A stretch of 64,000 nucleotides of DNA, taken from the NCBI GenBank assembly GCA_900469615.1, contig UBYA01000008.1:391590-455589 (forward strand), given 5' to 3'. A program made the translations under genes and the position numbers. The DNA is from Hyphomicrobiales bacterium (lineage in GTDB: Bacteria > Pseudomonadota > Alphaproteobacteria > Rhizobiales > Rhizobiaceae). Positions 17,381-27,936 of the stretch are shown piece after piece. Below the pieces are notes generated by a model that was given only the letters and a program-made list of their open reading frames with translations, was not told the DNA's origin and did not search any database. Every line of letters begins with the position of its first letter. The first letter of the stretch is position 1.

Positions 17381-19582
17381 ATGGACTCGGCACTCACGGA
17401 ACATCAGGACGCTGGCCAGCAGGCTCCGGAGGCAGCGCCTCCCGTCAGTGAACTGCTGACCAGCCCCGAGCGCTTCGTCAATCGTGAATTTTCCTGGCTG
17501 CAGTTCAATCGCCGCGTCCTTGAGGAGACGCTGAACACCGCGCATCCTCTGCTGGAGCGGGTGCGTTTCCTTTCCATTTCCGCCGCCAACCTCGATGAAT
17601 TCTTCATGGTGCGCGTCGCCGGCCTCGAAGGCCAGGTCCGCCAGAAGATCCTGGTACGCACCCCCGATGGCAAGACGCCTGCCGAGCAGCTCGACGATAT
17701 CCTGCGCGAAATCGACAATCTGCAGATGGAGCAGCAGGCCTCGCTCGCCGTCCTGCAGCAGTATCTTGCCAAGGAAGACATTCTCATCGTCCGCCCGGCC
17801 GCCCTTTCCGAGGTCGACCGCCAATGGCTCCATACGGAGTTCGAGCAGGCGATCTTCCCGGTGCTGACGCCGCTCTCCATCGACCCGGCCCATCCTTTCC
17901 CATTCATTCCGAACCTCGGTTTCTCGATCGCGCTGCAACTGAAGAGCATGAACGGCCGCGAACCGATGACGGCGCTGCTGCGCCTGCCGCCGGCACTGGA
18001 CCGTTTCGTCCGCCTGCCGGATGCCAGCAACGTCATCCGCTACATCACGCTCGAAGATGTCGTGAACATCTTCATTCAACGGCTTTATCCCGGATATGAG
18101 GTGCAGGGTTCCGGTACGTTCCGCCTCATCCGCGACAGCGATATCGAGGTCGAGGAAGAGGCCGAGGATCTGGTGCGCTTCTTCGAAACCGCGCTGAAGC
18201 GCCGGCGCCGCGGCTCCGTGATCCGCATCGAGACCGACTCCGAGATGCCGCTGGAGCTTCGCCAGTTCGTGGTGGAGTCGCTGAACGTGCCGGAAAACCG
18301 CATCGCGGTTCTGCCCGGCCTGCTGGCGCTCAACACGCTGTCCGAAATCTGCAAGGCGCCGCGCGACGACCTTCGTTTCGAACCCTACAATGCCCGATTT
18401 CCTGAGCGCGTCCGCGAGCATGCCGGCGATTGCTTCGCCGCCATCCGCGAAAAGGACATGGTCGTCCACCATCCCTACGAATCCTTCGACGTGGTGGTCC
18501 AGTTTCTTCTCCAGGCTGCTAGGGATCCTGACGTTCTGGCGATAAAGCAGACGCTTTACCGCACTTCGAACGACAGCCCGATCGTCCGTGCGCTGATCGA
18601 CGCCGCCGACATGGGCAAGTCCGTCACGGCGCTGGTGGAACTCAAGGCCCGCTTCGACGAAGAGGCGAACATCCGCTGGGCGCGAGACCTCGAACGCGCC
18701 GGCGTGCAGGTCGTTTTCGGCTTCATCGAGCTCAAGACCCATGCGAAGATGTCGATGGTCGTGCGCCGCGAGGATGGCAAGCTGCGCACCTATTGCCATC
18801 TCGGCACCGGCAACTACCATCCCGTCACCGCCAAGATCTATACGGACCTCTCCTATTTCACTTGTGATCCGAAGATCGCTCATGACATGGCGAACATCTT
18901 CAACTTCATCACCGGTTACGGCGAGCCTGAAGACGGCATGAAGATCGCGGTTTCGCCGCATACGCTACGCCCGCGCATCCTCCAGCATATCGAGGGCGAG
19001 ATCGAGCACGCCCGCAACGGCCGCCCGGGCGCGATCTGGATGAAGATGAACTCGCTGGTCGACCCGGAAATCATCGATGCGCTCTATCGCGCCAGCAATG
19101 CCGGCGTCGAGATCGATCTGGTCGTGCGCGGCATCTGCTGCCTGCGCCCGCAGATCCCCGGCCTGTCGGAGAAAATCCGCGTGAAGTCGATCGTTGGTCG
19201 CTTCCTCGAACACAGCCGCATCTTCTGCTTCGGCGACGGCCACGGCCTGCCGTCGGACAAGGCGCTGGTCTATATCGGCTCGGCCGACATGATGCCGAGA
19301 AACCTCGACCGGCGCGTCGAAACCCTTGTGCCGTTGACCAACAAGACCGTGCATGAGCAGGTGCTCTCACAGATCATGCTGGGCAATATCATTGACAATC
19401 AACAGAGCTACGAGATATTGCCGGACGGGACTTCAAGGCGCATGGAAGTGCGCAAGGGAGAGGAGCCGTTCAATGCTCAGCAGTATTTCATGACCAACCC
19501 CAGCCTGTCTGGCCGGGGTGAAGCCTTGAAATCCAGCGCGCCGAAACTGATCGCTGGGCTGCTGTCGGGCCGCAACAAATAA
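17381..19582 (+). CDS. ppk1: Polyphosphate kinase 1
   Basis: PPK1 reversibly polymerises the gamma-phosphate of ATP into polyphosphate. The 733-residue protein has the N-terminal domain start [19 protein letters not shown], a PHP-like head domain, and two phospholipase-D-like catalytic domains. The phospho-acceptor histidine is H454 (ELKTHAKM), with a second conserved His in [12 protein letters not shown] 17381 follows AGGTGG; a GTG at 17348 would add 11 unsupported residues. ppx follows after 11 bases, so synthesis and breakdown of polyphosphate are in one operon. Confidence 0.96.
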   Translation: MDSALTEHQDAGQQAPEAAPPVSELLTSPERFVNREFSWLQFNRRVLEETLNTAHPLLERVRFLSISAANLDEFFMVRVAGLEGQVRQKILVRTPDGKTPAEQLDDILREIDNLQMEQQASLAVLQQYLAKEDILIVRPAALSEVDRQWLHTEFEQAIFPVLTPLSIDPAHPFPFIPNLGFSIALQLKSMNGREPMTALLRLPPALDRFVRLPDASNVIRYITLEDVVNIFIQRLYPGYEVQGSGTFRLIRDSDIEVEEEAEDLVRFFETALKRRRRGSVIRIETDSEMPLELRQFVVESLNVPENRIAVLPGLLALNTLSEICKAPRDDLRFEPYNARFPERVREHAGDCFAAIREKDMVVHHPYESFDVVVQFLLQAARDPDVLAIKQTLYRTSNDSPIVRALIDAADMGKSVTALVELKARFDEEANIRWARDLERAGVQVVFGFIELKTHAKMSMVVRREDGKLRTYCHLGTGNYHPVTAKIYTDLSYFTCDPKIAHDMANIFNFITGYGEPEDGMKIAVSPHTLRPRILQHIEGEIEHARNGRPGAIWMKMNSLVDPEIIDALYRASNAGVEIDLVVRGICCLRPQIPGLSEKIRVKSIVGRFLEHSRIFCFGDGHGLPSDKALVYIGSADMMPRNLDRRVETLVPLTNKTVHEQVLSQIMLGNIIDNQQSYEILPDGTSRRMEVRKGEEPFNAQQYFMTNPSLSGRGEALKSSAPKLIAGLLSGRNK

Positions 19583-19593
19583 ATTGGACCTGC

Positions 19594-21114
19594 ATGGTTG
19601 AATCTGAAGCCCAGGGACGCCTTCCGGGTATTGCCCCTGTCTCCGTCGTCGATATCGGGTCGAATTCGGTCCGTCTTGTCGTCTATGAGGGCCATTCGCG
19701 GTCGCCGACCATCCTTTTCAACGAGAAGGTGCTGTGCGGCCTCGGCAAGGGCATAGCGCTGACGGGAAAGATGGATGAGGAAAGCGTGGCGCGGGCTCTT
19801 GCTGCGCTGCATCGCTTCAAGGCGCTTTCCGATCAGGCGCGCGCATCAACGATCTACGTTCTGGCGACGGCCGCAGCGCGCGAAGCCAGCAACGGGCCGC
19901 AGTTCATTCACCAGGCCGAGGCCATCCTTCAGCGCAAGGTGCGCGTGCTTTCGGGCGAAGAGGAGGCGCGCTTTTCCGCGCTCGGCATCATCAGCGGCTT
20001 TTTCCATCCGGATGGCATCGCCGGCGATCTCGGCGGCGGCTCGCTGGAGCTGATCGACATCAGGGATCGCGAGTTCGGCAAGGGTATCACATTGCCGCTC
20101 GGCGGCCTGCGTCTGTCCGAATATTCCGGCGGCTCCATCGAGAAGGCGCGCGGCTTCGCGCGCAAGCACGTCAAGACGGCCAAGCTCCTGAGCAAGGGCG
20201 AAGGCCGTACCTTCTACGCGGTCGGCGGCACATGGCGAAACATCGCCAAACTGCATATGGAAACCCGCAAATATCCGCTGCACATGATGCAGGGCTATGA
20301 AGTGCCGCTCGACGAGATGCTGCGCTTCCTGGATCAGATCGTCGAATCGAAGGATTCGAAGGATCCCGCGTTGCAGGCGGTTTCCAAGCATCGCCGTTTG
20401 CTGCTGCCGTTCGGCGCGGTTGCCATGCGCGAGGTGCTGTCGGCCATGAAGCCGTCGATCATCTCCTTTTCCGCGCAGGGCGTGCGCGAGGGCTATCTCT
20501 ATTCGTTGCTGACGGAAGCCGAGCGCAACAGCGATCCGCTGCTGGTCGCAGCCGGCGAGCTTGCCATCCTGCGCGCCCGTTCTCCGGAGCATGCCCGTGA
20601 GCTTGCCGAATGGACAGGCCGGATGATGCCGTTCTTCGGTATCAACGAGACGGAGGAGGAGAGCCGCTATCGTCAGGCTGCCTGCCTGCTTGCCGACATC
20701 AGCTGGCGCGCGCATCCGGATTATCGCGGCCTGCAGGCGCTGAACATCATTGCCCACACGTCTTTTGTCGGTATCAGCCATGCCGGCCGCGCCTTCATTG
20801 CGCTTGCGAATTATTTCCGCTTCGAGGGCTTGAGCGACGACGGGGCGACGGGGCCGCTATCGACGATCGCCACCCCGCAATTCGTCGAGCGCGCCAAGCT
20901 TCTCGGCGGCCTGCTGCGCGTCGTCTATCTGTTTTCGGCGTCGATGCCCGGTATCGTCCGCAATCTGTCGTTCCGTCGCTCGACGAGCCCGGATTTGGAC
21001 CTCGAATTCGTCGTTCCCGCCGAGTATCGCGATTTCGCGGGCGAGAGGCTGGACGGACGCCTGCAACAGCTCGGCAAGCTCACGAACCGCCGGCTGGCTT
21101 TCCGCTTCGAATGA
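19594..21114 (+). CDS. ppx: Exopolyphosphatase (Ppx/GppA family)
   Basis: The 506-residue protein has an ASKHA-fold N-terminal half with VVDIGSNSVRLVVY near residue 20, the catalytic-glutamate region SGEEEARF, and phosphate-binding GDLGGGSLEL, followed by a C-terminal helical HD-like domain. It degrades polyphosphate from chain ends and may also hydrolyse pppGpp. The pairing with ppk1 11 bases upstream favours a polyphosphate role. Confidence 0.94.
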   Translation: MVESEAQGRLPGIAPVSVVDIGSNSVRLVVYEGHSRSPTILFNEKVLCGLGKGIALTGKMDEESVARALAALHRFKALSDQARASTIYVLATAAAREASNGPQFIHQAEAILQRKVRVLSGEEEARFSALGIISGFFHPDGIAGDLGGGSLELIDIRDREFGKGITLPLGGLRLSEYSGGSIEKARGFARKHVKTAKLLSKGEGRTFYAVGGTWRNIAKLHMETRKYPLHMMQGYEVPLDEMLRFLDQIVESKDSKDPALQAVSKHRRLLLPFGAVAMREVLSAMKPSIISFSAQGVREGYLYSLLTEAERNSDPLLVAAGELAILRARSPEHARELAEWTGRMMPFFGINETEEESRYRQAACLLADISWRAHPDYRGLQALNIIAHTSFVGISHAGRAFIALANYFRFEGLSDDGATGPLSTIATPQFVERAKLLGGLLRVVYLFSASMPGIVRNLSFRRSTSPDLDLEFVVPAEYRDFAGERLDGRLQQLGKLTNRRLAFRFE

Positions 21115-21206
21115 GGGCTGTTTTCTGACTTCGCGTTGTGAGCATCCCATGGATGCGAGCTTCGGTGCGTGTCGATATCGCAATGCAGCCGAAACTCTAT
21201 AATTGC

Positions 21207-22259
21207 TTACAATCTGCTCCGGGCCGGCTTTAGCGCCTGCCGATCCTGCGTGTGGAGGGCGATGACGCCGAGGGGCTGGTCGCGACCGCGAACGGCATGG
21301 TCGCCGAGCTCCTCCTTGATGATCGCTTCGGGAAGCTCGATCCGCCTGGCTAGGTCGCTCGAAATCAGCACTTGACGCTCCAGCGTCTTGCAGAGCGATT
21401 CAAGCCTTGCAGTCGTGTTCACCGTGTCACCGAAATAGGCGATCTTGTGATGGTCGACGCCGATTTCGGCCGTGACGATGCGACCGCCATGCAGAGCGGC
21501 CCGCAGCCGTGGCACCCTGCCATAGGATTTCAACCAGGTCTCGGCATTCGCCTCGATGTCATCCAGGATGGTGAAGACGCAGCGCACGCAATTGGCATTC
21601 GTGATGCCGCGGCGAAGCGGCCAGGTGATGATGGCGGCATCGCCGATATAGTCGTCGATCGCGCCCCTGTGCCGTCGCACCGGCTCTGCCATGGCGCCGA
21701 ACACAGCACCGAGAAATTCCTGTGTCTTGAGGTCGCCGTGCTCCTCGGCAAAGGCAGTGGAACCGACGAGGTCCACGAACAGAAACACGCGTTCTTCCTG
21801 GACCGGGTTGCGATATCTGCCGGTCAGAAGGCTGAGGAACACATCGCGCCCGAGCAGTTCCCGTACGCGGCTGATGAAAATGATGATGGCCGTCACCACC
21901 ACGGCATAGATGTAGACATCGACCTTCAACAGCGTCAGGTCTTCCCAGGAAGCCTGCACAAGCCCCAGCAGCTTCAGGATGCTGCCGGCTATGGCATAGC
22001 CGACGCTCATCAGGAGAAAGTCGACGACGAGGGCCGAGAGGATGAAGGCCGGCGTCGGCAGGCGATGCATCCAGACGTTCAGCCGCGGCAGGAACATGCG
22101 GCGCTCGAAAGCCAGCAACGGCAAGCCGCAGAACAGGGCGAAGATTGCGCCGATATACATCGGCGATTGCGGGAAGAACATCTTGCCGTAGACGACGCCG
22201 GTCGAAGCGAGAAGCAGCGACGTCAAGGTCCAGTTGCGTATCGAATGGAAGATGCCCAT
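21207..22259 (-). CDS. Membrane adenylate/guanylate cyclase (class III)
   Basis: The 350-residue protein has four hydrophobic spans (about 11-28, 34-51, 70-98, 115-131) and a C-terminal class III cyclase domain. The two metal-binding aspartates are D163 in FVDLVGST and D207 in DDYIGDAA, and the transition-state Asn/Arg motif is GDTVNTTARLE. All catalytic positions I can read are present, so it should make cAMP (or cGMP) at the inner membrane. No separate sensor domain is visible; the membrane part may sense. Rhizobia carry many such cyclases. Confidence 0.88.
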   Translation of the reverse strand: MGIFHSIRNWTLTSLLLASTGVVYGKMFFPQSPMYIGAIFALFCGLPLLAFERRMFLPRLNVWMHRLPTPAFILSALVVDFLLMSVGYAIAGSILKLLGLVQASWEDLTLLKVDVYIYAVVVTAIIIFISRVRELLGRDVFLSLLTGRYRNPVQEERVFLFVDLVGSTAFAEEHGDLKTQEFLGAVFGAMAEPVRRHRGAIDDYIGDAAIITWPLRRGITNANCVRCVFTILDDIEANAETWLKSYGRVPRLRAALHGGRIVTAEIGVDHHKIAYFGDTVNTTARLESLCKTLERQVLISSDLARRIELPEAIIKEELGDHAVRGRDQPLGVIALHTQDRQALKPARSRL

Positions 22260-22450
22260 TCACTTTTCCGCCGAGAGCCGACGCCTGTCGCCGACGCGGG
22301 ATTGCGCCGGAAGCCGGAACGTCATCGAATATAACGACTACACAAGACGCTCATTCCACGAGATTTGCGGCGCAATCGTGATGGCAGCCGGCGTCCCGAT
22401 CCGGCGAATCATACGCAATCGTGAGGCGCCGGGAAAGGAGAATGTCGCGG

Positions 22451-23596
22451 CTAGAGAGTGACCGTCTCGATCCGCTTGCCGGCGAAGCGCAGGGCGACCT
22501 GGCCCTGGATCAGCTGCAGGGCCGTTTCGCCGAAGAGGTCGCGCCGCCAGCCGGTCAATGCCGCCACATCGGCCTTCTCGCCCTCGGCGGCGATCTTGTC
22601 CAGATCGTCGCTGTTGGCGATCACTTTCGGCGCGACGCCATGTTTTTCGGCGATGAGCTTCAGCAGAACTTTCAGCAGCTCGGAGGCCGCAGCCGTGCCC
22701 TCCGGAGCCTGCTGGTGGCGTGGCGGATGCGGCATGTCCGACTTCGGCAACGCCAGCGCCGCATTGATCGCCTCGATCACCGCCGTACCGGCGGCGGAGC
22801 GCTCCCAGCCCTTCGGGATGGTCCGCAGGCGGGCGAGCGCTTCGCTGTCCTTCGGCTGCTGCTGGGCGATTTCATAGATCGCATCGTCCTTGAGCACGCG
22901 CGAACGCGGAACGTTGCGCGCACGCGCCTCGCGTTCGCGCCACGCGGCCACGTATTTCAGCACCGCCAGCTCCTGCGGCTTGCGCAGCCGCATCTTCAGC
23001 CGCTGCCAGGCATCGTCGGGGTGAAGATCGTAGGTTTCGCGCGCTTCGAGAATCGCCATCTCTTCCCGCAGCCAGGAGGCGCGTCCTTCACGCTCCAGCT
23101 GCTCGCTGAGCGAAAGATAGACGTCGCGCAGATGGGTCACGTCGGCAAGCGCATAGTCCAGCTGCTTTTCCGAGAGCGGACGCCGGCTCCAGTCGGTGAA
23201 ACGGGAGGACTTGTCGATATGAACGCTCTTGATGCGGCTGACGAGCTGATCGTACGAAACCGAATCGCCGAAGCCGCAGACCATCGCCGCGACCTGCGTA
23301 TCGAAGATCGGATGCGGAATGAGGTTGCCGCGATGGAAGATGATTTCGATATCCTGGCGTGCGGCATGAAACACCTTCAGCACCGACGGATTGGCCATCA
23401 GCTCGAAGAAGGGAGCCAGATCCAGCCCTTTTGCCAGCGGATCCACCAGCACTTCGGTCGTGGGGCTTGCCATCTGTATCAAACACAGTTCCGGCCAGAA
23501 GGTCGTTTCTCGCAGGAATTCCGTATCGATGGTAATGAATTCCGACTTGGCCAGCTCACGGCAGGCCGCCTCCAATTGGGCGGTAGTTTCGATCAT
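22451..23596 (-). CDS. rnd: Ribonuclease D
   Basis: RNase D trims the 3' ends of tRNA and other small RNAs. The 381-residue protein has a DEDDy exonuclease domain: the DTEFLRETTFWPELCLIQ motif near residue 20, VFHAARQDIE, and the last motif with YALADVTHLRDVY. One or two HRDC domains follow (LKYVAAWRERE, then ELLKVLLKL). ATG 23596 gives the usual start MIETTAQLEAAC; a longer extension to 23686 is basic and unlike the family. Confidence 0.95.
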   Translation of the reverse strand: MIETTAQLEAACRELAKSEFITIDTEFLRETTFWPELCLIQMASPTTEVLVDPLAKGLDLAPFFELMANPSVLKVFHAARQDIEIIFHRGNLIPHPIFDTQVAAMVCGFGDSVSYDQLVSRIKSVHIDKSSRFTDWSRRPLSEKQLDYALADVTHLRDVYLSLSEQLEREGRASWLREEMAILEARETYDLHPDDAWQRLKMRLRKPQELAVLKYVAAWREREARARNVPRSRVLKDDAIYEIAQQQPKDSEALARLRTIPKGWERSAAGTAVIEAINAALALPKSDMPHPPRHQQAPEGTAAASELLKVLLKLIAEKHGVAPKVIANSDDLDKIAAEGEKADVAALTGWRRDLFGETALQLIQGQVALRFAGKRIETVTL

Positions 23597-23764
23597 CTCA
23601 ACACATTCATCGGTAAAATAGTTTTTTAACTTCCTTCTCCTTTCAGCCGGATATGTCAATACTTTCGCGGACAAAGCCTTTGTCATGCTTCGTTTTTGGC
23701 TGAAATCGGCAGGAACCGGGATACTTCGGCGACGCCAACCGGGGTCGAAACGGCCTGCGGCCGG

Positions 23765-25156
23765 CTATGTCACGCGCACGTAGCTGGTCATGCCGGTCTT
23801 CTGATGCTCGATGATATGGCAATGCAGCAGCCAGTCGCCGGCATTGTCGGCAACGAAGCCAAGCTGCACCTTTTCGTCCGGCTGGATCAGATAGGTGTCG
23901 GACACGAATGGCTGCACCTGCCGCGTCGAGGAGGAGAGGACCGTGAAGCTCATGCCGTGCAGATGAATCGGATGGCTGTGCGGGGTGACGTTTTCCATAT
24001 CGATGACATAGCTCTTGCCGAGCTTCAGTTCGGCAAGCGGCGCAGTCGGATCGGGCGTATCGCCCGGCCACGGAACCTTGTTGATCGCCCAGAAGCTGTA
24101 GCCGAGCGAGCCGCAGATGCTGTTATCGGCCGTATTTTCCGCCGTGGCGCTCAGAATCAGCGGGATATGCGTTGCCGAGCCCAGGTCCGCCTTCCGGACG
24201 GGATTGTCTTCCAGCGGCGCTAGATCGCGGACATCGCGCTTCAGCGAACTGCCGACCGAACGAAGGGTCGCCAGCACCTTCGGATCGGTGCCCTTGATAT
24301 CCTCGAGCTTGACGACCGCGCCCTCGCTGTCGGGCATGCGCACAGCCAGCTCCAGCCGCTGCCCCGGCCCCAGCTGCAGGAGATCGAGCGGAAAGCGCTG
24401 CGGCACGGGATTGCCGTCGATGGCAATCACCGTCGCCTCGGCTCCGTCCATCCGGAAGGAATAGATGCGGGTGACGTCGGTAATCACGATGCGCAGGCGC
24501 ACGAGGCCGCCGGAAGGGGCGTCATATTGCGGCTGCTGCTGCCAGTTGGCGGTTCGCACCGTGCCGTATGTGCCGGACTTGGCGGCATCGCGCGGGCGAA
24601 ACTGGGCGATGAACTGTCCGTCGCCGCCGAGCCGCCAGTCACGCAGATTGAGGACCACTTCCGAATCGAATGCCGGATCCTTGGGGTTTTCGACCACGAT
24701 GACGCCGGTCATGCCGTGGCCCATCTGCTCCAGCGTATTGCAATGCGGATGATACCAGAACGTGCCGGCATCGGGCGGCGTGAAGGCATAGTCGAAATGG
24801 TCGCCGGTATAGACATAGGGCTGGGTCAGGAAAGGCACGCCGTCCATATCGTTCGGAAGGCGGATGCCGTGCCAGTGGATCGTCGTCGGATCGTCTATGC
24901 CGTTGACGAGCCGGGCTGCGAAGGCTTCGCCCTTTTTCATGCGCACCACCGGCGGCATGCCGGCTTCCCCATAGGTCAGCACGTCCCTGGTCTTGCCGCC
25001 ATCCGTGAGACTGGCTTCGATCCTGGCCGTTTTCAGTACCCGCGGCTCGGCCGCCGCCGCCTTGCCCGTGAACCTTCCCGCGATTCCGAGGCCCGCGCCA
25101 TAGGCGCCGGCAACGGCTGAGGCTTTCAGAAGATTGCGGCGGGTAAGGATCGGCAT
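23765..25156 (-). CDS. Multicopper oxidase, Tat-exported
   Basis: This 463-residue laccase-like oxidase begins with a twin-arginine signal (TRRNLLKASAVAG) for folded export. All four copper-ligand motifs are present: HWHG (94-97), WYHPH (135-139), HSHPIHLHG and HCHIIEHQKTGM near the end. It should oxidise Cu(I), metals or phenolics in the periplasm with reduction of O2. There is no Met-rich insert like that of E. coli CueO. No copper regulator or P-type ATPase lies beside it, so its exact role is open. Confidence 0.92.
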   Translation of the reverse strand: MPILTRRNLLKASAVAGAYGAGLGIAGRFTGKAAAAEPRVLKTARIEASLTDGGKTRDVLTYGEAGMPPVVRMKKGEAFAARLVNGIDDPTTIHWHGIRLPNDMDGVPFLTQPYVYTGDHFDYAFTPPDAGTFWYHPHCNTLEQMGHGMTGVIVVENPKDPAFDSEVVLNLRDWRLGGDGQFIAQFRPRDAAKSGTYGTVRTANWQQQPQYDAPSGGLVRLRIVITDVTRIYSFRMDGAEATVIAIDGNPVPQRFPLDLLQLGPGQRLELAVRMPDSEGAVVKLEDIKGTDPKVLATLRSVGSSLKRDVRDLAPLEDNPVRKADLGSATHIPLILSATAENTADNSICGSLGYSFWAINKVPWPGDTPDPTAPLAELKLGKSYVIDMENVTPHSHPIHLHGMSFTVLSSSTRQVQPFVSDTYLIQPDEKVQLGFVADNAGDWLLHCHIIEHQKTGMTSYVRVT

Positions 25157-25352
25157 GTCAGGCTCCGGGAGCGAGGATTTATCGATGACTGTTTAAAGTT
25201 GACCATGGTGTTCAGCAATAGCATTGAGGTAGCCAAACTGCCGCAGCAGCTACTTGCGGATGTCGATATGGGTGGGGGTACGATTCTGGCTATACTGGAT
25301 GCCGGTTGAACAGCATGCTTTGTAGATCGCAGCAGTCGAATTGAGAGGACAT

Positions 25353-25709
25353 ATGCGTCGCGACGTGCCAGATCGATTGCGGCAATTCGCCAAAGCAATG
25401 CGCAACGACGCCACGAAGGCGGAAAACATGCTTTGGCAGGCTTTGCATGGGAGGCAGCTCGAGGGATTCAAGTTCAAGCGGCAAGTTCCGATCGATGGAT
25501 ATATTCTTGATTTTGTGTGTTTCGAGGCGCGGTTGATCGTTGAGGTCGACGGCGCGCAGCATGCCGAAAGCACGAAGGACGTGGCGAGAGACGCATACTT
25601 TTCGAAGCAAGGCTTTCGCACCGTACGAGTGTGGAACTACGAAGTGACGACGAATCTCGAGGGAGTCTGCCTGACAATTCTGGCAGAGTTGAAAAACAGC
25701 GGAGAATAA
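25353..25709 (+). CDS. DUF559 endonuclease-like protein
   Basis: The 118-residue protein matches the DUF559 family, small proteins with a Vsr/restriction-endonuclease-like fold. Conserved pieces are AENMLWQALHGRQLEG, FKFKRQVPIDGYILDFVC and LIVEVDGAQHAE, the D-x(n)-ExD-type acidic core, then FRTVRVWNYEV. A biochemical role is not established for the family. A TTG at 25341 is an alternative start. It sits alone between the multicopper oxidase and a repeat element, which suggests an accessory insertion before aspS. Confidence 0.85.
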   Translation: MRRDVPDRLRQFAKAMRNDATKAENMLWQALHGRQLEGFKFKRQVPIDGYILDFVCFEARLIVEVDGAQHAESTKDVARDAYFSKQGFRTVRVWNYEVTTNLEGVCLTILAELKNSGE

Positions 25710-25737
25710 GCGGAAGGGTGAGGCGTGCGCAGGCCTT

Positions 25738-25994
25738 ATCTCGCCCTTGGCGGGCGAGAAAGCAATTTCACTGGTTTAGGAATTGCGAAACGGGAGCTTC
25801 AAGATATTCCGAGGCCTAGCGCAATTTCTAAGCCATTGAAATTGCAAGAGCGGGGGTCTGATTCTTGCGCAATTCAGTTCAAGAGTTCCGTACGTCCCTG
25901 CCTACCCCCTCTCTTGCAAAAACTAAGACTTAGAAGAGGGGCGAGCCCTCATCTAAGCCTAAGTTTTTGCTTTCTCGCCCGCCTGGGGCGAGAT
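25738..25994. repeat. 257-bp element of nested inverted repeats
   Basis: The outer arms at 25738-25765 and 25967-25994 are near-exact inverted copies (ATCTCGCCCTTGGCGGGCGA versus TCGCCCGCCTGGGGCGAGAT). Inside, GCAATTTCACTGGTTTAG at 25762-25779 pairs with an inverted copy ending near 25853, and GCAAAAACTAAGACTTAGA at 25916-25934 pairs with 25952-25970. The whole could fold into a multi-stem structure. There is no coding frame of any quality. It occupies most of the 409-bp DUF559-aspS spacer. Confidence 0.7.
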
Positions 25995-26012
25995 AGAAGC
26001 GGCGTTCGAGCC

Positions 26013-26054
26013 TTGACAAATCGGGCGCACCGTGCGCTTTTCCGCCCGATTTTC
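26013..26054 (+). promoter_or_regulatory. Candidate aspS promoter and hairpin
   Basis: A consensus TTGACA at 26013-26018 leads into the inverted arms AAATCGGGCG (26018-26027) and CGCCCGATTT (26043-26052), followed by TCTCG. The hairpin resembles an intrinsic terminator or attenuator about 65 bases before aspS. The -10 element is not clear, so the promoter call is tentative. Confidence 0.35.
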
Positions 26055-26118
26055 TCGTCGGCAGGCGAGGGGCTTGCATGTCCTTTCGCCGCCGCCCGCC
26101 AAGTCCAGGATATATACT

Positions 26119-27909
26119 ATGCATCGCTATCGCAGCCACACATGCGCCGCCCTGCGCAAGTCCGACGTCGGTTCGACCGTCCGCATCTCCGGCTGGGTTC
26201 ATCGCGTCCGTGATCATGGCGGCGTGCTGTTCATCGACCTGCGCGATCACTACGGCATCACCCAGGTCGTTGCAGACCCCGATTCTCCGGCCTTCAAGCT
26301 TGCCGAAACCGTTCGCGGCGAATGGGTCATCCGTATCGACGGTCTGGTGAAGGCCCGTACGGACGATACCGTCAACAAGAACATGCCGACCGGCGAGATC
26401 GAGCTATACGCGCAGGAGATCGAAGTGCTCTCCGCCGCCAAGGAGCTGCCGCTGCCCGTCTTCGGCGAGCCGGATTATCCGGAAGACGTTCGCCTGAAGT
26501 ATCGCTTCCTCGATCTGCGCCGCGAAACGCTGCACAGAAACATCGTCAAGCGCACGCAGGTCATTTCCTCGATGCGCCGCCACATGGGCGACGTCGGCTT
26601 TACCGAATACACGACCCCGATCCTGACGGCCTCGTCGCCGGAAGGCGCGCGCGACTTCCTCGTGCCGAGCCGCATCCATCCCGGCACTTTCTACGCGCTG
26701 CCGCAGGCGCCGCAGCAGTACAAGCAGCTCTTGATGGTCGCCGGCTTCGACCGCTATTTCCAGATCGCGCCCTGCTTCCGCGACGAAGACCCGCGCGCCG
26801 ACCGTCTGCCGGGCGAGTTTTACCAGCTCGACCTCGAAATGAGCTTCGTCACCCAGGAAGACGTCTGGAACACGATGGGGCCGCTGATGACCCAGGTGTT
26901 CGAGGAATTCGCCGAAGGCAAGCCTGTCACCAAGGAATGGCCGCGCATCCCCTATGACGTCGCCATCCGCAAGTATGGTTCCGACAAGCCGGACCTGCGT
27001 AACCCGATCGTCATGGAAGCCGTCACCGAGCATTTTGCCGGCTCCGGCTTCAAGGTCTTCGCCAACATGATCGCCTCCAACCCGAAGGTCGAGGTCTGGG
27101 CAATTCCGGCCAAGACCGGTGGTTCGCGTGCCTTCTGCGATCGCATGAATGCATGGGCGCAGAGCCAGGGCCAGCCCGGCCTCGGCTACATCTTCTGGCG
27201 CAAGGAAGGCGAAAAGCTCGAAGGCGCAGGCCCGCTTGCCAAGAACATCGGCGAAGAGCGCACGGATGCGATCCGCACCCAGCTCGGCCTCGATGACGGC
27301 GACGCCTGCTTCTTCGTCGCCGGCGATCCCGCCAAGTTCTACAAATTTGCCGGCGAAGCCCGCACCAGGGCCGGCGAAGAGCTGAATTTGGTCGATCGCG
27401 ATCGCTTCGAGCTGTGCTGGATCGTCGATTTCCCGTTCTTCGAATGGAGCGAGGAAGAAAAGAAGGTCGATTTCGCCCATAACCCGTTCTCGATGCCGCA
27501 GGGCGGCCTCGAGGCGCTGCAGAACCAGGATCCGCTGACGATCAAGGCGTTCCAGTACGACGCCGTCTGCAATGGCTTCGAAATCGCTTCGGGCTCAATC
27601 CGTAACCAGTCGCCGGAGACCATGGTCGCCGCGTTCGAAAAGGTCGGCCTCAGCCAGACAGACGTCGAAGAGCGCTTCGGCGGCCTCTACCGTGCCTTCC
27701 AGTACGGTGCACCGCCGCACGGCGGCGCTGCCTTCGGTATCGACCGTATCGTCATGCTGCTCGTCGGCGCCAAGAACCTGCGCGAGATCTCGCTGTTCCC
27801 GATGAACCAGCAGGCACAGGATCTGCTGATGGGCGCTCCTTCGGCCGCAACGCCGACGCAGCTGCGCGAACTGGCGATCCGCCCGGTGCCGCCGGTCAAG
27901 AAGGACTGA
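26119..27909 (+). CDS. aspS: Aspartyl-tRNA synthetase (bacterial type)
   Basis: The 596-residue class II synthetase charges tRNA-Asp, and in organisms lacking AsnRS also tRNA-Asn (non-discriminating). The N-terminal OB-fold binds the anticodon ([20 protein letters not shown]). Class II motif 1 ([12 protein letters not shown] region), motif 2 ([19 protein letters not shown]) and motif 3 ([12 protein letters not shown]) are intact, as is the bacterial GAD insertion in the middle. The ATG at 26119 follows AGGATATATACT and gives the typical start MHRYRSHTC. Confidence 0.97.
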   Translation: MHRYRSHTCAALRKSDVGSTVRISGWVHRVRDHGGVLFIDLRDHYGITQVVADPDSPAFKLAETVRGEWVIRIDGLVKARTDDTVNKNMPTGEIELYAQEIEVLSAAKELPLPVFGEPDYPEDVRLKYRFLDLRRETLHRNIVKRTQVISSMRRHMGDVGFTEYTTPILTASSPEGARDFLVPSRIHPGTFYALPQAPQQYKQLLMVAGFDRYFQIAPCFRDEDPRADRLPGEFYQLDLEMSFVTQEDVWNTMGPLMTQVFEEFAEGKPVTKEWPRIPYDVAIRKYGSDKPDLRNPIVMEAVTEHFAGSGFKVFANMIASNPKVEVWAIPAKTGGSRAFCDRMNAWAQSQGQPGLGYIFWRKEGEKLEGAGPLAKNIGEERTDAIRTQLGLDDGDACFFVAGDPAKFYKFAGEARTRAGEELNLVDRDRFELCWIVDFPFFEWSEEEKKVDFAHNPFSMPQGGLEALQNQDPLTIKAFQYDAVCNGFEIASGSIRNQSPETMVAAFEKVGLSQTDVEERFGGLYRAFQYGAPPHGGAAFGIDRIVMLLVGAKNLREISLFPMNQQAQDLLMGAPSAATPTQLRELAIRPVPPVKKD

Positions 27910-27936
27910 GGCTCTTGCAGGCCTGAAGAAATACAA

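Noticed and set aside
16586..18961. 791-codon frame antisense to hdaA and ppk1
   Set aside because: It covers two known genes on the other strand and shows no domain.
25157..25352. Promoter call for the DUF559 gene at TTGACC
   Set aside because: A TTGACC is present near 25198 but no acceptable -10 hexamer follows at 16-18 bases.
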